A stretch of 64,000 nt of DNA from contig CAJVZD010000003.1 of the NCBI GenBank assembly GCA_913019905.1, positions 1-64,000 of the forward strand. Reading direction: 5' to 3'. The notes under the pieces are model-generated. The model worked only from the letters and a program-made list of their open reading frames with translations, made no database searches and was not told the DNA's origin. This document shows positions 44,498-52,660 of this stretch, one piece after another. Position 1 is the stretch's first letter. Every line of letters starts with the position of its first letter. Both the position numbers and the translations under genes were made by a program. This DNA comes from an uncultured Cellvibrionales bacterium (GTDB taxonomy: Bacteria > Pseudomonadota > Gammaproteobacteria > Pseudomonadales > Dasaniaceae).

Positions 44498-47400
44498 ATG
44501 CCCTTTAATTATGACCTTTCCATGCTTTGCTTCTCTCGTCTGATACGGTTTTTTTTGTTATTGGTTCTCTGTTGCTGCATTCCCGTCAGTTTTGCTTTTA
44601 ATCCCAGTCATCTCCGGTTTGATAAATTATCCGTTGAAGATGGCCTTTCCCAATTATCTGTTACCAGTATCTTGCAAGATCGCCATGGGTTTATGTGGTT
44701 TGGTACGCAGTACGGCTTGAACCGCTTCGACGGTTATGAATTTCAAGTTTTCAAACACGATAGTGAGCGCGATGACACAACGTTGTCCGCGAATTTTATT
44801 CGTTGTATCACTGAAGATCCCGACGATGGAAAGCTGTGGATTGGCACGGGTTCAGGGGGTATTAGCGTTTTTGACCCAAAAACAGAACTATTTCGTCATT
44901 TTTCGCATCAGGCGGAAGATCCCTTTAGTTTAAGCAATGACGCTATTCGGACAATTTTAATCGACAAAAACAAAGACGTTTGGGTGGGTTCGAGTAACGG
45001 TATTGACAAATTTGATCGCGAAACTGAACGCTTTCATTCTATTGAGTTGGTCGATGGGGCCACAGCTCACGTCCGCGATATCGTCGAAGATAATCAGGGG
45101 ACGTTGTGGGTTGCAACGAGTCAGGGCTTATTTTACAAAACGCCTGAGAGCGACAATTTCATTTTATCGCCACTGGGATCGATCGACTCGCGCAGTGAGA
45201 TCGCGAGCCTATCGGTAGACAGGAGTGGGGGATTGTGGATAGGAATGTTCAACCTCGGTTTGATTTATCGAAATACCGTGGGTGGAGATCTGCAATATTT
45301 TCAGCACCAGCGCGATGATATCAAGAGTCTATCGAATAATTCCGTGCGCGACATTGTGCAAATGAAGGATGGCTCTATTTGGGTGGGTACCGACAGTGGC
45401 TTGAATATATTGCAGCATCCCGGTGATCGCGAGTTTTTGCACTTTCGCAGTGATGAGTCAAATACTGAAAGCTTGTCATCGAGTTTGGTTTCCTCATTAT
45501 TCCAAGATAAGGCGGGCATTGTCTGGCTGGGTACGTGGACTGGGGGGCTGAATAAAGTCGATCTGCAAGCCATCCAATTTAGCACTTTTGAACCAGATTC
45601 TGAACGTGGTTCTTCGGGAGTGACTCAAGGGCCAGACAGTACGATGTGGGTCGGTAGTTCACAGGGCTTACATCGTCTGACTGAAACGAAGAAAATATCT
45701 AAGGCTATTTCTCATCCGCATGAGGTTGAAAATCTCGCGCTGCGCAATCAGATTACCGGTCTTGATTATTCTACCAAAGAGTCGGTAATTTGGTTGGGTA
45801 CACGCTTAGGTTTAAGTCGTTACCGCGAGCAAGATCAGTGGCTCGAATCAGTGGCGTTAAAAGATACTTCTATTTATTCAGTAAAAGAAGATCTCGATGG
45901 CAGTATCTGGGTGGGAAGTTATGACAACGGTCTGATACACCTGGAGCGAGATAGTTTTCGGATAATTGAGCAATACGATATGCCGCCCGTTATTCATATG
46001 TGGCAAGAAAACCCAGGAGAATTGTGGGTGGCTAGCGGTGAAGGGCTGTTTTGGCTTGATGCCAGAAATGGCGAGCTGATTTCGTATACCCGGCAAGCTG
46101 CTAACAGCAACAGCATCAGCCACAATGGAGTCACATGGGTACATAAAGATGGAGCGGAAAGATATTGGGTAGGGACACACGGTGGTTTCGATCAAATGAC
46201 GCTGGAAAATGGCAACCCCCGTAAGGCAAGATTTATCGGGTATACCAGTAAAGAGGGCTTATCTTCCGATGCAGTCGGCGCCATTATTGACGATTCTCGC
46301 GGAGACTTATGGATCAGCACGACGAGCGGCATCAGTCGATTTAATCCCAAAACTAAAGAGATTACGAATTTTGGTTATACGGAAGGCGCGTTGAAAGGGG
46401 GTTATTATGCGGGTTTCGGGTTCCGGTCTGCAGCCAAACGCGTGTTTTTTAGTGGACCCTCAGGTTTGACTGCTTTTGCGCCCGAGGACATTCGCCAAAG
46501 TGATTTTGAACCGCCGGTTTACTTTAACAAACTTCGAATATTCAATCGTGATACAGCGTTGTCTAACGATCGACAAACGACGCCACTAAAGCAACCGCTC
46601 TTCATGCAACAGTCGGTCGAACTCGACTACAGTCAATCGGTCATTTCTTTTGATTTTACGGCTTTGGACTACTCTTCGCCGCAGAAAAATCGGTATGCCT
46701 ATCGCTTGCAGGGTTTTGAGAAGGACTGGAATTATGTCGATGCCAAGCGTCGTTCAGCCACTTATACCAATCTGGACCCCGGGCAATATGACTTGCAGTT
46801 GCGAGGTACGAATAAAGACGGAATATGGAATCCTCGTGAAACGGTGTTACAACTCGTGATTAGTCCACCCTGGTGGATGACGTGGTGGGCAAAAACAGCA
46901 GCGTTTTTATTAGTTTCTCTGCTCTTGACCGGAATTTACCGCTTGCGCATCCGGCGCTTGAAAGCGCGCTCGACAATATTAAGGCAGTTGGTACAAGAGC
47001 GCACCCAATCACTGGAAATGGTGAACCAAAAGCTTGAGAAAATATCTCGACTCGATGACTTGACTAATATCAGTAACCGCCGGGATTTTATCGAGCAGGC
47101 GAACAGAGAGTGGGAGCGTGCAAAGCGGCATAAAGCCAATTTGTGCCTGGTGCTGGTCGACATCGATAATTTTAAGGACGTTAATGATACTTACGGCCAT
47201 GATTGCGGTGATTTAGTATTGGTGAAAATCGCTAAGTTGCTTACCGATGCCTTGCGAAGTGGAGATATCTTGGCCCGCTGGGGCGGCGAAGAGTTTAGTG
47301 TGTTACTGCCGGATACAGAGTTATCAGGGGGTCGTGCTGTCGCAGAAAAAATGCGCAGCCACATTGGCGACGCCAAGATTGATTATGACGGGCAATTGAT

Positions 47401-47542
47401 AAAGATCACCATTACCTTAGGTCTCGTCCAGATGAAAGATGAAGAAGCGTTCAATGCTTGTCTGAAACGGGCAGACATTGCTTTGTATGAAGGTAAAGAA
47501 AAGGGGCGCGATCAGGTAGTTGCGGTAGATGAAGCTTCATAG
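44498..47542 (+). CDS. Diguanylate cyclase with periplasmic two-component-regulator propeller
   Basis: 1014-aa membrane sensor that makes c-di-GMP. After a signal/anchor (LIRFFLLLVLCCCIPVSF) come about 14 short propeller repeats of the Reg_prop type, each with an 'I-W-x-G-T/S' core (FMWFGTQYGLNRFDGYEF, VWVGSSNGIDKFD, IWVGTDSGLNIL and others), then a Y_Y_Y domain (RYAYRLQGFEKDWNYVD), a membrane helix (AAFLLVSLLLTGIYRL), a coiled segment and a C-terminal GGDEF domain. The active motif is RWGGEEF (about 927-933) with an inhibitory-site RSGD a few residues before it, so both catalysis and product inhibition look intact. Divergent from the solute-binding protein. Confidence 0.93.
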   Translation: MPFNYDLSMLCFSRLIRFFLLLVLCCCIPVSFAFNPSHLRFDKLSVEDGLSQLSVTSILQDRHGFMWFGTQYGLNRFDGYEFQVFKHDSERDDTTLSANFIRCITEDPDDGKLWIGTGSGGISVFDPKTELFRHFSHQAEDPFSLSNDAIRTILIDKNKDVWVGSSNGIDKFDRETERFHSIELVDGATAHVRDIVEDNQGTLWVATSQGLFYKTPESDNFILSPLGSIDSRSEIASLSVDRSGGLWIGMFNLGLIYRNTVGGDLQYFQHQRDDIKSLSNNSVRDIVQMKDGSIWVGTDSGLNILQHPGDREFLHFRSDESNTESLSSSLVSSLFQDKAGIVWLGTWTGGLNKVDLQAIQFSTFEPDSERGSSGVTQGPDSTMWVGSSQGLHRLTETKKISKAISHPHEVENLALRNQITGLDYSTKESVIWLGTRLGLSRYREQDQWLESVALKDTSIYSVKEDLDGSIWVGSYDNGLIHLERDSFRIIEQYDMPPVIHMWQENPGELWVASGEGLFWLDARNGELISYTRQAANSNSISHNGVTWVHKDGAERYWVGTHGGFDQMTLENGNPRKARFIGYTSKEGLSSDAVGAIIDDSRGDLWISTTSGISRFNPKTKEITNFGYTEGALKGGYYAGFGFRSAAKRVFFSGPSGLTAFAPEDIRQSDFEPPVYFNKLRIFNRDTALSNDRQTTPLKQPLFMQQSVELDYSQSVISFDFTALDYSSPQKNRYAYRLQGFEKDWNYVDAKRRSATYTNLDPGQYDLQLRGTNKDGIWNPRETVLQLVISPPWWMTWWAKTAAFLLVSLLLTGIYRLRIRRLKARSTILRQLVQERTQSLEMVNQKLEKISRLDDLTNISNRRDFIEQANREWERAKRHKANLCLVLVDIDNFKDVNDTYGHDCGDLVLVKIAKLLTDALRSGDILARWGGEEFSVLLPDTELSGGRAVAEKMRSHIGDAKIDYDGQLIKITITLGLVQMKDEEAFNACLKRADIALYEGKEKGRDQVVAVDEAS

Positions 47543-47564
47543 CTTTATAGCTTTGGAGTAATAC

Positions 47565-47639
47565 TTTGAATGAACATGCTTCGAATGACTATGATTTGAA
47601 GGGGCATGATTTGAAGGGGCATGATTTGAACGAGCATGG
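47565..47639 (+). repeat. Five 15-bp tandem repeats, possibly inside a 25-codon ORF
   Basis: Five units of 15 bases (consensus TTTGAAGGGGCATGA; units 3 and 4 identical) directly after the diguanylate cyclase gene. A frame starting at TTG 47566, with GGAG 7 bases upstream, reads through the whole array to TAA at 47641-47643 and encodes DLKGHDLKGHDLNEH-type repeats. The period is a multiple of three, which fits a coding repeat. Whether it is translated is unknown. Confidence 0.7.
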
Positions 47640-47729
47640 CTAAAGCAAGGTAGGGCATGAGCTATTCCTTTCATTCCATGGATTCTGACGATTTTTTGCG
47701 CTGGTAAGATTTTCACGGGAGCATTTGTG

Positions 47730-47765
47730 CTGACTGCCGCAGGTAAAATAAGCTGCGGCAGTCAG
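47730..47765. terminator. Strong hairpin between convergent genes
   Basis: CTGACTGCCGCAG (47730-47742) and CTGCGGCAGTCAG (47753-47765), a perfect 13-bp stem with a 10-base loop. It lies 9 bases beyond the stop of the Spy-like gene (-) and may also stop the diguanylate cyclase transcript (+). No U-run follows. Confidence 0.6.
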
Positions 47766-47774
47766 AAGTAGGCC

Positions 47775-48239
47775 TTAGAAGCTGACCTGCCCGGTTTGCA
47801 TTAAGGTAATAAGCTCTCCTCGTTGGTCATCGTCCAAAAAACTGCTTATTGCGACTATAGCTTTCGCCACTTCTTCCTTTAGATGCTCAGCACTGGCAAC
47901 TCGAGGAGACAATACTTCCCGTGTTTCCTCAAGCGTTGGTGTGCCTGCTTCTAATAGTTGCGCTAGTGCAGACGCACAACGTTTTTCGTCAAGAGTTGCC
48001 TGTTCGCGTTCCGTCTTAAGCTGGTTTAATATCGCAGCCATGCGTCTGGTTTGATTTTCGTCTAAATCCAGATGATGACTTAAATACCTAAGCGGTCTTC
48101 GAACCCCGAAGTCGGCACCACCGCGATTGTGCCAGCGCGTCTCGTAGCGATTTATCTTGCAGCGGTTACTGGTTTGATGGGTAGATTGGTCGGCATAGGC
48201 GAAGCGCCATGGCCATCGATAGGAATGACAGTGTCTCAT
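47775..48239 (-). CDS. Spy/CpxP-like protein (periplasmic heavy-metal-sensor family)
   Basis: 154 aa. FGVRRPLRYLSHHLDLDENQ, then a charged helix (RMAAILNQLKTEREQATLDE) and FLDDDQRGELITLMQTG, which carries an LTxxQ-like end. The two-helix layout is that of Spy/CpxP chaperones and CnrX-type sensors. No signal peptide is visible; the N-terminus is rich in H, W, R and Y (MRHCHSYRWPWRFAYA). The ATG at 48239 has TGGAGG 6 bases upstream, so the longer frame to 48284 is not used. Possible stress or metal response; not certain. Confidence 0.7.
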   Translation of the reverse strand: MRHCHSYRWPWRFAYADQSTHQTSNRCKINRYETRWHNRGGADFGVRRPLRYLSHHLDLDENQTRRMAAILNQLKTEREQATLDEKRCASALAQLLEAGTPTLEETREVLSPRVASAEHLKEEVAKAIVAISSFLDDDQRGELITLMQTGQVSF

Positions 48240-48584
48240 AATGAGCCTCCAGTTGTTTTCATTCAACATTTGGGGTAAATACACCGGGGTCTAGCCTCCG
48301 GTGTGAACGTTTGTTCCGGCATCAGCCTGGAACAAGTGTCAGTTTAGGCTGCAAATCCCTATATTTCCAATTGAAACTGAATTATTCTTTTGTTCCTTTG
48401 CGCACCGACTACACAGGATTACGTCCGCAGAAATCAGGCTGCTTACTGTCCTGATATTGAAATACTGGTGTGCCTATCCATAGGAAAGAATAAGTGCACG
48501 AGAACTGTTTCAGTTAAGGGCACATAACGGCGGTTTGAGCACGTTCACAACTAAAAGGCGTGAAGCAAACATGGAGATAATTGA
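48240..48584. other. Divergent intergenic region with two inverted repeats
   Basis: ACACCGG / CCGGTGT (48281-48287 and 48298-48304) and TTGTTCC / GGAACAA (48311-48317 and 48329-48335) lie between the Spy-like gene and the BtrH-like gene. Both are candidates for regulator binding or 5'-UTR hairpins. No coding frame is supported here. Confidence 0.4.
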
Positions 48585-49601
48585 ATGAGAGCTCAGATAG
48601 AAAACTACGAGAGTTTCCCCGGTGACCATTGTGGTAGCGTCGCAATGCGTAGTTTGCTAAACCACTATTGTGGAATCAATATTCCCGAGGCTGCAGTATT
48701 TGGGTTGGGAGCCGGTTTGGGAAGTGTGTATTTGGCGCACGAGAATCAAGATCCGGCCATACTACTCTTTGGCAGAACGATGACACTGGAGCTCGATGTC
48801 GGTCGTGCTTTGGGCCTCGACTATCGTGAACAGGCAGAAGCCGATAATGCAAAAGCATGGGAGCAGGTCAAACAAGAGATAGTAGCAGGGCGTCCGACCA
48901 TGTTAATGGGCGATATCTTTTACTTGGATTATCGTGAGTTTAAATACCGGTTTCCCGGTCATCGATTTGTTTTATTGGGTTTCGATGACCAGGCCCAATC
49001 GGTTTCGATTGCGGATCGTATTCGACCGGAAGCGGAAGTGTGCTCGTACGGAGCGTTGGCTGATAGCCGCAATCCTCCGGACAGCATCACTGCTGCGAAT
49101 ATATGGGGGCGTTTTTATACAACAACCCCTGAACGAACACTGACGGAAGCAGCTCAGTTTGCTTTAGATTTGTGTTGTGCACGTATGCTTGGAGAAGATC
49201 CAATTGACAATGAACTGATGCTAAAAGACCCACTATATACCAGCGGTATCGCCGGCTTGCAACGATTCGCAGATGAATTACCCGGTTGGGCGCAACGGGA
49301 TGACCGTCGATGGTTAGCGGGTTACAACGCTATGGTGATCGAAAAATTCGGCAACGGCGGTGGTAATTTTAGGCTGCTGTACGCCGGATTTTTAGACTGG
49401 TGCCGAGAGCTTGATACGAATATGGTTCCGGAGGCAGCGCCGGGATTGGCGCGTCAAGCTGCGGCGCAGTGGACGGAGCTGTCGGTTGTGCTTGCAGATG
49501 CAGCTGAGGAAAATGCTTCACCTCAACTGTTCGATCTAGCCGGTCAGCAGGCTTCCCGCATCGTAAGAACGGAGCAGCAGTTGTTTGAGATGCTGCGCTG
49601 A
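48585..49601 (+). CDS. BtrH N-terminal domain / DUF4872 family protein
   Basis: 338 aa. The N-terminal half looks like a cysteine-peptidase-fold domain of the BtrH type: FPGDHCGSVAMRSLLNHY with C16, GHRFVLLGFDD with H126, and the AVFGLGAGLG block. The C-terminal half is helical. BtrH of butirosin synthesis is an acyl transferase that moves an acyl group from a carrier protein; stand-alone homologues are of unknown function. The ATG has GGAGAT about 9 bases upstream. A strong terminator follows. No carrier protein or aminoglycoside gene is near. Confidence 0.75.
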   Translation: MRAQIENYESFPGDHCGSVAMRSLLNHYCGINIPEAAVFGLGAGLGSVYLAHENQDPAILLFGRTMTLELDVGRALGLDYREQAEADNAKAWEQVKQEIVAGRPTMLMGDIFYLDYREFKYRFPGHRFVLLGFDDQAQSVSIADRIRPEAEVCSYGALADSRNPPDSITAANIWGRFYTTTPERTLTEAAQFALDLCCARMLGEDPIDNELMLKDPLYTSGIAGLQRFADELPGWAQRDDRRWLAGYNAMVIEKFGNGGGNFRLLYAGFLDWCRELDTNMVPEAAPGLARQAAAQWTELSVVLADAAEENASPQLFDLAGQQASRIVRTEQQLFEMLR

Positions 49602-49626
49602 TTTTCGGGCTCTTTCTGTCGTGTTC

Positions 49627-49664
49627 TCATTGATCCTACCGTTTAAGTGGGATCAATGATTGTT
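49627..49664 (+). terminator. Rho-independent terminator after the BtrH-like gene
   Basis: TCATTGATCC (49627-49636) and GGATCAATGA (49650-49659), a perfect 10-bp stem, followed by TTGTTTTC. Confidence 0.8.
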
Positions 49665-49730
49665 TTCTCAACCTTGTTTTCTCAACCCTGCTTTCTCAAC
49701 CCTGCTTTCTCGACACCGCTTTTTCAAACT
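49661..49730 (+). repeat. Five 14-bp tandem repeats
   Basis: Five consecutive units near TGCTTTCTCAACCC (49661-49730), diverging toward the right end. The period is not a multiple of three and the array starts in the terminator's U-rich tail, so it is non-coding. It looks like simple replication slippage. Confidence 0.75.
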
Positions 49731-49796
49731 GCTTAGTAGGAATTGATCGCGCATTTGAGTTAGGACGCGGATGGATGGCGATGGGTTTAAAGTGCG

Positions 49797-49973
49797 ATGA
49801 TCTCACTCACCGTGTCAGCGGAAACAAAGAGCGCGCTCGCTGCGGGAAAATCTGAACTGGAGGTTGTCGTGTTAAACAGATTGTCTTTAGGGGAGCAGCA
49901 ACGCTGCCATGATATTCTCGCGGAGCATCACGGCAGTAGCAGCCACAACAATTGTTCGTGGTTAGCAATATGA
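49797..49973 (+). CDS. Small ORF, 58 codons, between BtrH-like and selenoprotein genes
   Basis: ATG 49797 to TGA 49973. The product has a helical, charged N-terminal part (SAETKSALAAGKSELEVVVL) and a polar C-terminal tail with two cysteines (RCHDILAEHH and HGSSSHNNCSWLAI). An in-frame stop lies three codons upstream, so no longer version exists. The upstream purines are weak. Codon choice looks like that of the neighbours. Unknown function; possibly a small protein or peptide substrate, possibly chance. Confidence 0.35.
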   Translation: MISLTVSAETKSALAAGKSELEVVVLNRLSLGEQQRCHDILAEHHGSSSHNNCSWLAI

Positions 49974-50140
49974 ACTAGCAAGAAAATTACGGCTCGCAAT
50001 AGATTAGCTAACAGATTTAATCTAAGCTCGCCCAAATAAGAGATGTTTATCGATGGGTGTCGGATAAGGTTCCTCTGAGCATTAATCGATTGTGTTATAG
50101 TTTTTCCCGTTCGAATTCCACCCAAAAGGAGATGAAAATA

Positions 50141-51250
50141 ATGTTGTTAAAATCCCTAACTGTTCCGAAGGTCGAGTTTGAAGCGGCTACCGGTTGGCTG
50201 CTCAAACCTGAAGGTGCGTGCAAGAATGATATTTGTATCCCTGTTCCTAACGCCGCAGGGGAAACGGTCAATGTAAGCGAACTGGCGACGGCGATGAATT
50301 TACCACTGGTTGAAGAGCCTGAAGCGAAACTGTGGGCTTTGGGCCCCGACTCTATCGGTGGCAAAGCCTTAAGTTCTGCGAAAGCTCCCAATTTCACCTT
50401 GCCCGATCGTTACGGCAAGACATTTGAGCTGTCGAGTTTGTTGGGTAAAAAGGTTCTCATTTACGCATGGGCCCCCTACTGAGGATGCTCCGGCGACTTG
50501 CCCGTGTGGCAAGCATTAAGAGAAACATTTAAAGATCAAAATTTTGAATTGGTAACGGTGGGCTTGGATAGTCTGGGCGCTGAAGGTTGCGGTGCATTTA
50601 TAGATGCAGCGAAACCGCAACATCCATCATTGATTGACCAACACCATATCATGGCGGATTTGTTTGGGGTCATTAACATACCCAGCAGTATTTGGATTGA
50701 CGAGCAGGGCATGATAGTGCGGCCTGCAGAACCGGCTCCGGCACCGGCGCACCTTAAAGAAGGTGATTCCAACACACCTAATATCGAAATGCCGACGGAA
50801 GTTCCGCAGCGTGTTATCGACATGATGACCGAGGCGGCCAAGTTTCCACGCAGTAAAGGTGAGTATCATGAAGCGCTGCGTGATTGGGTTGACAAAGGTG
50901 CGGACAGCGAGTTTGCCATGGATGCCGAAAAGGTCGTCGCAAGATCGCGGCCGCGAAATAAGGAAACGGCTCTCGGTCACGCGCATTTTGAATTAGCCTC
51001 TCAATTGGAAATAGATGGCAAACACACGTTGGCGGTTAAGCATTTTCGTCGTGCGCATGAATTGGTTCCAGACAGCTGGACTTTTCGTCGGCAGGCCTGG
51101 TCGCTGGAAAAAGTAGGTGATGGTCCGATTAGTCGGTTTTGGCAGGGCCCTAATCCAGAAAATCCTGAAGACTGGCCCTATGAGGGGGATTGGCTAAAAG
51201 ATGTTAAAAGTGCAGGAGCAGAAAACTATAACGATGAATGGATGCCCTGA
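50141..51250 (+). CDS. Selenocysteine-containing ResA/AhpC-like redoxin (WAxxUGC motif)
   Basis: Thiol/selenol redox protein of 369 aa if UGA at 50480-50482 is read as selenocysteine (residue 114). The upstream part ends PNFTLPDRYGKTFELSSLLG...VLIYAWAPY and the same frame continues after UGA as GCSGDLPVWQALRETF, then LVTVGLDSLGAE, HPSLIDQHHIMADLFGVINI and PSSIWIDEQGMI, a complete thioredoxin-fold redoxin. The UGA falls exactly where redoxins have the first active-site cysteine (W-A-x-x-C). A hairpin follows at once. A C-terminal tail of about 150 residues contains a TPR-like stretch (HFELASQLEIDGKHTLAVKH). AAGGAG is 9 bases before ATG 50141. No sel genes are in the window. Confidence 0.88.
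50480..50516 (+). promoter_or_regulatory. SECIS-like hairpin after the UGA codon
   Basis: Starting 14 bases after UGA, CTTGCC (50497-50502) pairs with GGCAAG (50508-50513) around the 5-base loop CGTGT; ATGC (50485-50488) can pair with GCAT (50513-50516) as an outer stem. The apical loop is 21-25 bases after the UGA and contains G and U, in the range used by bacterial SelB. Confidence 0.65.
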
Positions 51251-51299
51251 AAAACGCTTAACCAAACGCTATTGAGGAATGGAGATCAATTTTACTCAA

Positions 51300-51337
51300 G
51301 GTTTTTTGGCAAGTATTTGCTGGCTTGTCAAAAAACC
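51300..51337. terminator. Bidirectional terminator between convergent genes
   Basis: GGTTTTTTGGCAAG (51300-51313) and CTTGTCAAAAAACC (51324-51337) form a 14-bp stem with one G-T pair. It lies between the selenoprotein (+) and desaturase (-) genes; the A/T runs in the stem serve either direction. Confidence 0.75.
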
Positions 51338-51420
51338 CCGGATAAAGGTTAGATTTCTTATCAAGATATAAAAGCTTCACATTTTGCCTCGATACCTCAA
51401 TTCGTCTACGGCTTTGAGAT

Positions 51421-52362
51421 CTATAATCCTCTGAAATTACATCCTTTTCGTTGCAATATAGGCCTGAGCTCATGAAACGCAGCGGGTGTCAGACTGAGAG
51501 GAATGGTGGGGTACAGATGATGAACTGTGTGGTATTGCATGCCCATTGAGCCAATGTTTCCAAGCCTGCTTTTAAATGCTTTGGTATCTTTATACCTGCC
51601 TTGTTCGTCCGCTGGACGGTGGGGCATCCAACTTAAATAGTAATTGATGTAGGTGATCGTAATATGACGAGGTAGCCACCACAGCAATGCAACCTCGATC
51701 GCATGTCCGCTCCACGCCATCGAAAACAGTACGGTGGTGTAGATTAGGTTGTAGACGATCGCGTCAACCATGATATGTGATTTTCCGGTTCGTTCTAATG
51801 TTTCAACATAGGAGTCTTTACTATTGGATCCGGGTTGTCTCTGTAACAGCGAATTTATAAAAAATGCCCACTTGTTATTGGCTATGGTAGAGACACCGTA
51901 ATCTGGATCCAATTGAGGATTATTACAATGCGCATGGTGCTCCATGTGTGTATGGCGTAAAAATCGAAAGGGTTGTCCAAAGGGGATTAGCGAGACATGT
52001 CCAACCAGTTCATTAAGCCATCGCAGGGGGTGCCCTTTTCGGGCGATGATATTGTGCTGCGCTTCGTGAGAAGGGAGATACGCCAGCATTACGTTGAGTG
52101 TTGCGATCGGTGCTGCTAGCCAGAGCGGAATAACATCCAATAGAACGAGTGGCCATAGTGTTAGCCAAACGACTGAGTTAGTCAGACCCCAGGCGACAAC
52201 GCCCCAGGGAAAAACATTCATATATTTACTCGCAATTCGGCGCTCCATAACGTCGAGTTCTTTCTCACTGAGACTATCCCAGTCTGCTTCGTTCAACCTT
52301 TCGCTATCAACGTGATTCACAGTACGATTTCCGGTTTCTGCGGTTGTGGCTGCTCCGTTCAT
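51421..52362 (-). CDS. Membrane fatty acid desaturase / hydroxylase family protein
   Basis: 313-aa di-iron membrane enzyme. The histidine boxes are LPSHEAQHN (HExxH), RHTHMEHHAHC (HxxHH) and QYHTVHHLYP (HxxHH), the desaturase/beta-carotene-hydroxylase pattern. Hydrophobic pairs of helices flank them. The ATG at 52362 overlaps the stop of the small upstream membrane gene (ATGA), so the two are coupled. Substrate (fatty acyl or carotenoid) is not fixed by sequence. It may belong to the regulon of the divergent TetR gene. Confidence 0.9.
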   Translation of the reverse strand: MNGAATTAETGNRTVNHVDSERLNEADWDSLSEKELDVMERRIASKYMNVFPWGVVAWGLTNSVVWLTLWPLVLLDVIPLWLAAPIATLNVMLAYLPSHEAQHNIIARKGHPLRWLNELVGHVSLIPFGQPFRFLRHTHMEHHAHCNNPQLDPDYGVSTIANNKWAFFINSLLQRQPGSNSKDSYVETLERTGKSHIMVDAIVYNLIYTTVLFSMAWSGHAIEVALLWWLPRHITITYINYYLSWMPHRPADEQGRYKDTKAFKSRLGNIGSMGMQYHTVHHLYPTIPLSLTPAAFHELRPILQRKGCNFRGL

Positions 52363-52556
52363 GGTTTCACCCAAACCCAGCTGCCGCGATTTTGAGCGAT
52401 GAGTCCCATCAGACAGCCGAGAATCAAACCAACATAGATATTGTCGACGCCGTTTATGCTGAAATTTGCGGTGGCGAGTAGCTGCGCTATTAGCGGCGCC
52501 AAAAATCCCAATCCAAACACGAATGGTGAGAACAGGTAGGTCAAAAATTTCTTCAT
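52359..52556 (-). CDS. Small membrane protein preceding the desaturase
   Basis: 65 aa from ATG 52556 (MKKFLTYLFSPFVFGLGFLA), 69 aa if the upstream ATG 52568 is used. Two hydrophobic helices with a GVDNIYVGLILGCLMG middle. GAG lies 8 bases before ATG 52556. Its TGA overlaps the desaturase ATG. Unknown; a partner of the desaturase is a reasonable guess from coupling. Confidence 0.65.
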   Translation of the reverse strand: MKKFLTYLFSPFVFGLGFLAPLIAQLLATANFSINGVDNIYVGLILGCLMGLIAQNRGSWVWVKP

Positions 52557-52582
52557 AATCAATCTCATTGTTGGGTTCTTAA

Positions 52583-52599
52583 TGTAGACGGCAGCAACA
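52583..52599. promoter_or_regulatory. TetR operator, weaker copy
   Basis: TGTAGACGGCAGCAACA, sharing 'TTAATGTAGACG' and 'CAACA' with the better site 39 bases to the right. The dyad is imperfect in the middle. Confidence 0.5.
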
Positions 52600-52621
52600 T
52601 GGGTTAAATATTAGTCATTAA

Positions 52622-52638
52622 TGTAGACGCCGTCAACA
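52622..52638. promoter_or_regulatory. TetR operator, strong copy
   Basis: TGTAGACG-C-CGTCAACA is a 17-base dyad with seven of eight symmetric pairs, 22 bases before the tetR start and between it and the divergent desaturase pair. This is the typical place and form of a TetR site. Confidence 0.65.
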
Positions 52639-52660
52639 AAAATAGAGTAGTCTGGTGGAC

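Noticed and set aside
47565-49730. Tandem arrays at 47565 and 49661 as CRISPR-like repeats
   Set aside because: Units are directly joined with no spacers and are only 14-15 bp; no cas genes are present.
50483-51250. Reading the downstream half of the redoxin as a separate protein starting at TTG 50498
   Set aside because: It would begin in the middle of the thioredoxin fold, right after the active-site motif; the continuous frame with UGA as selenocysteine explains both halves.
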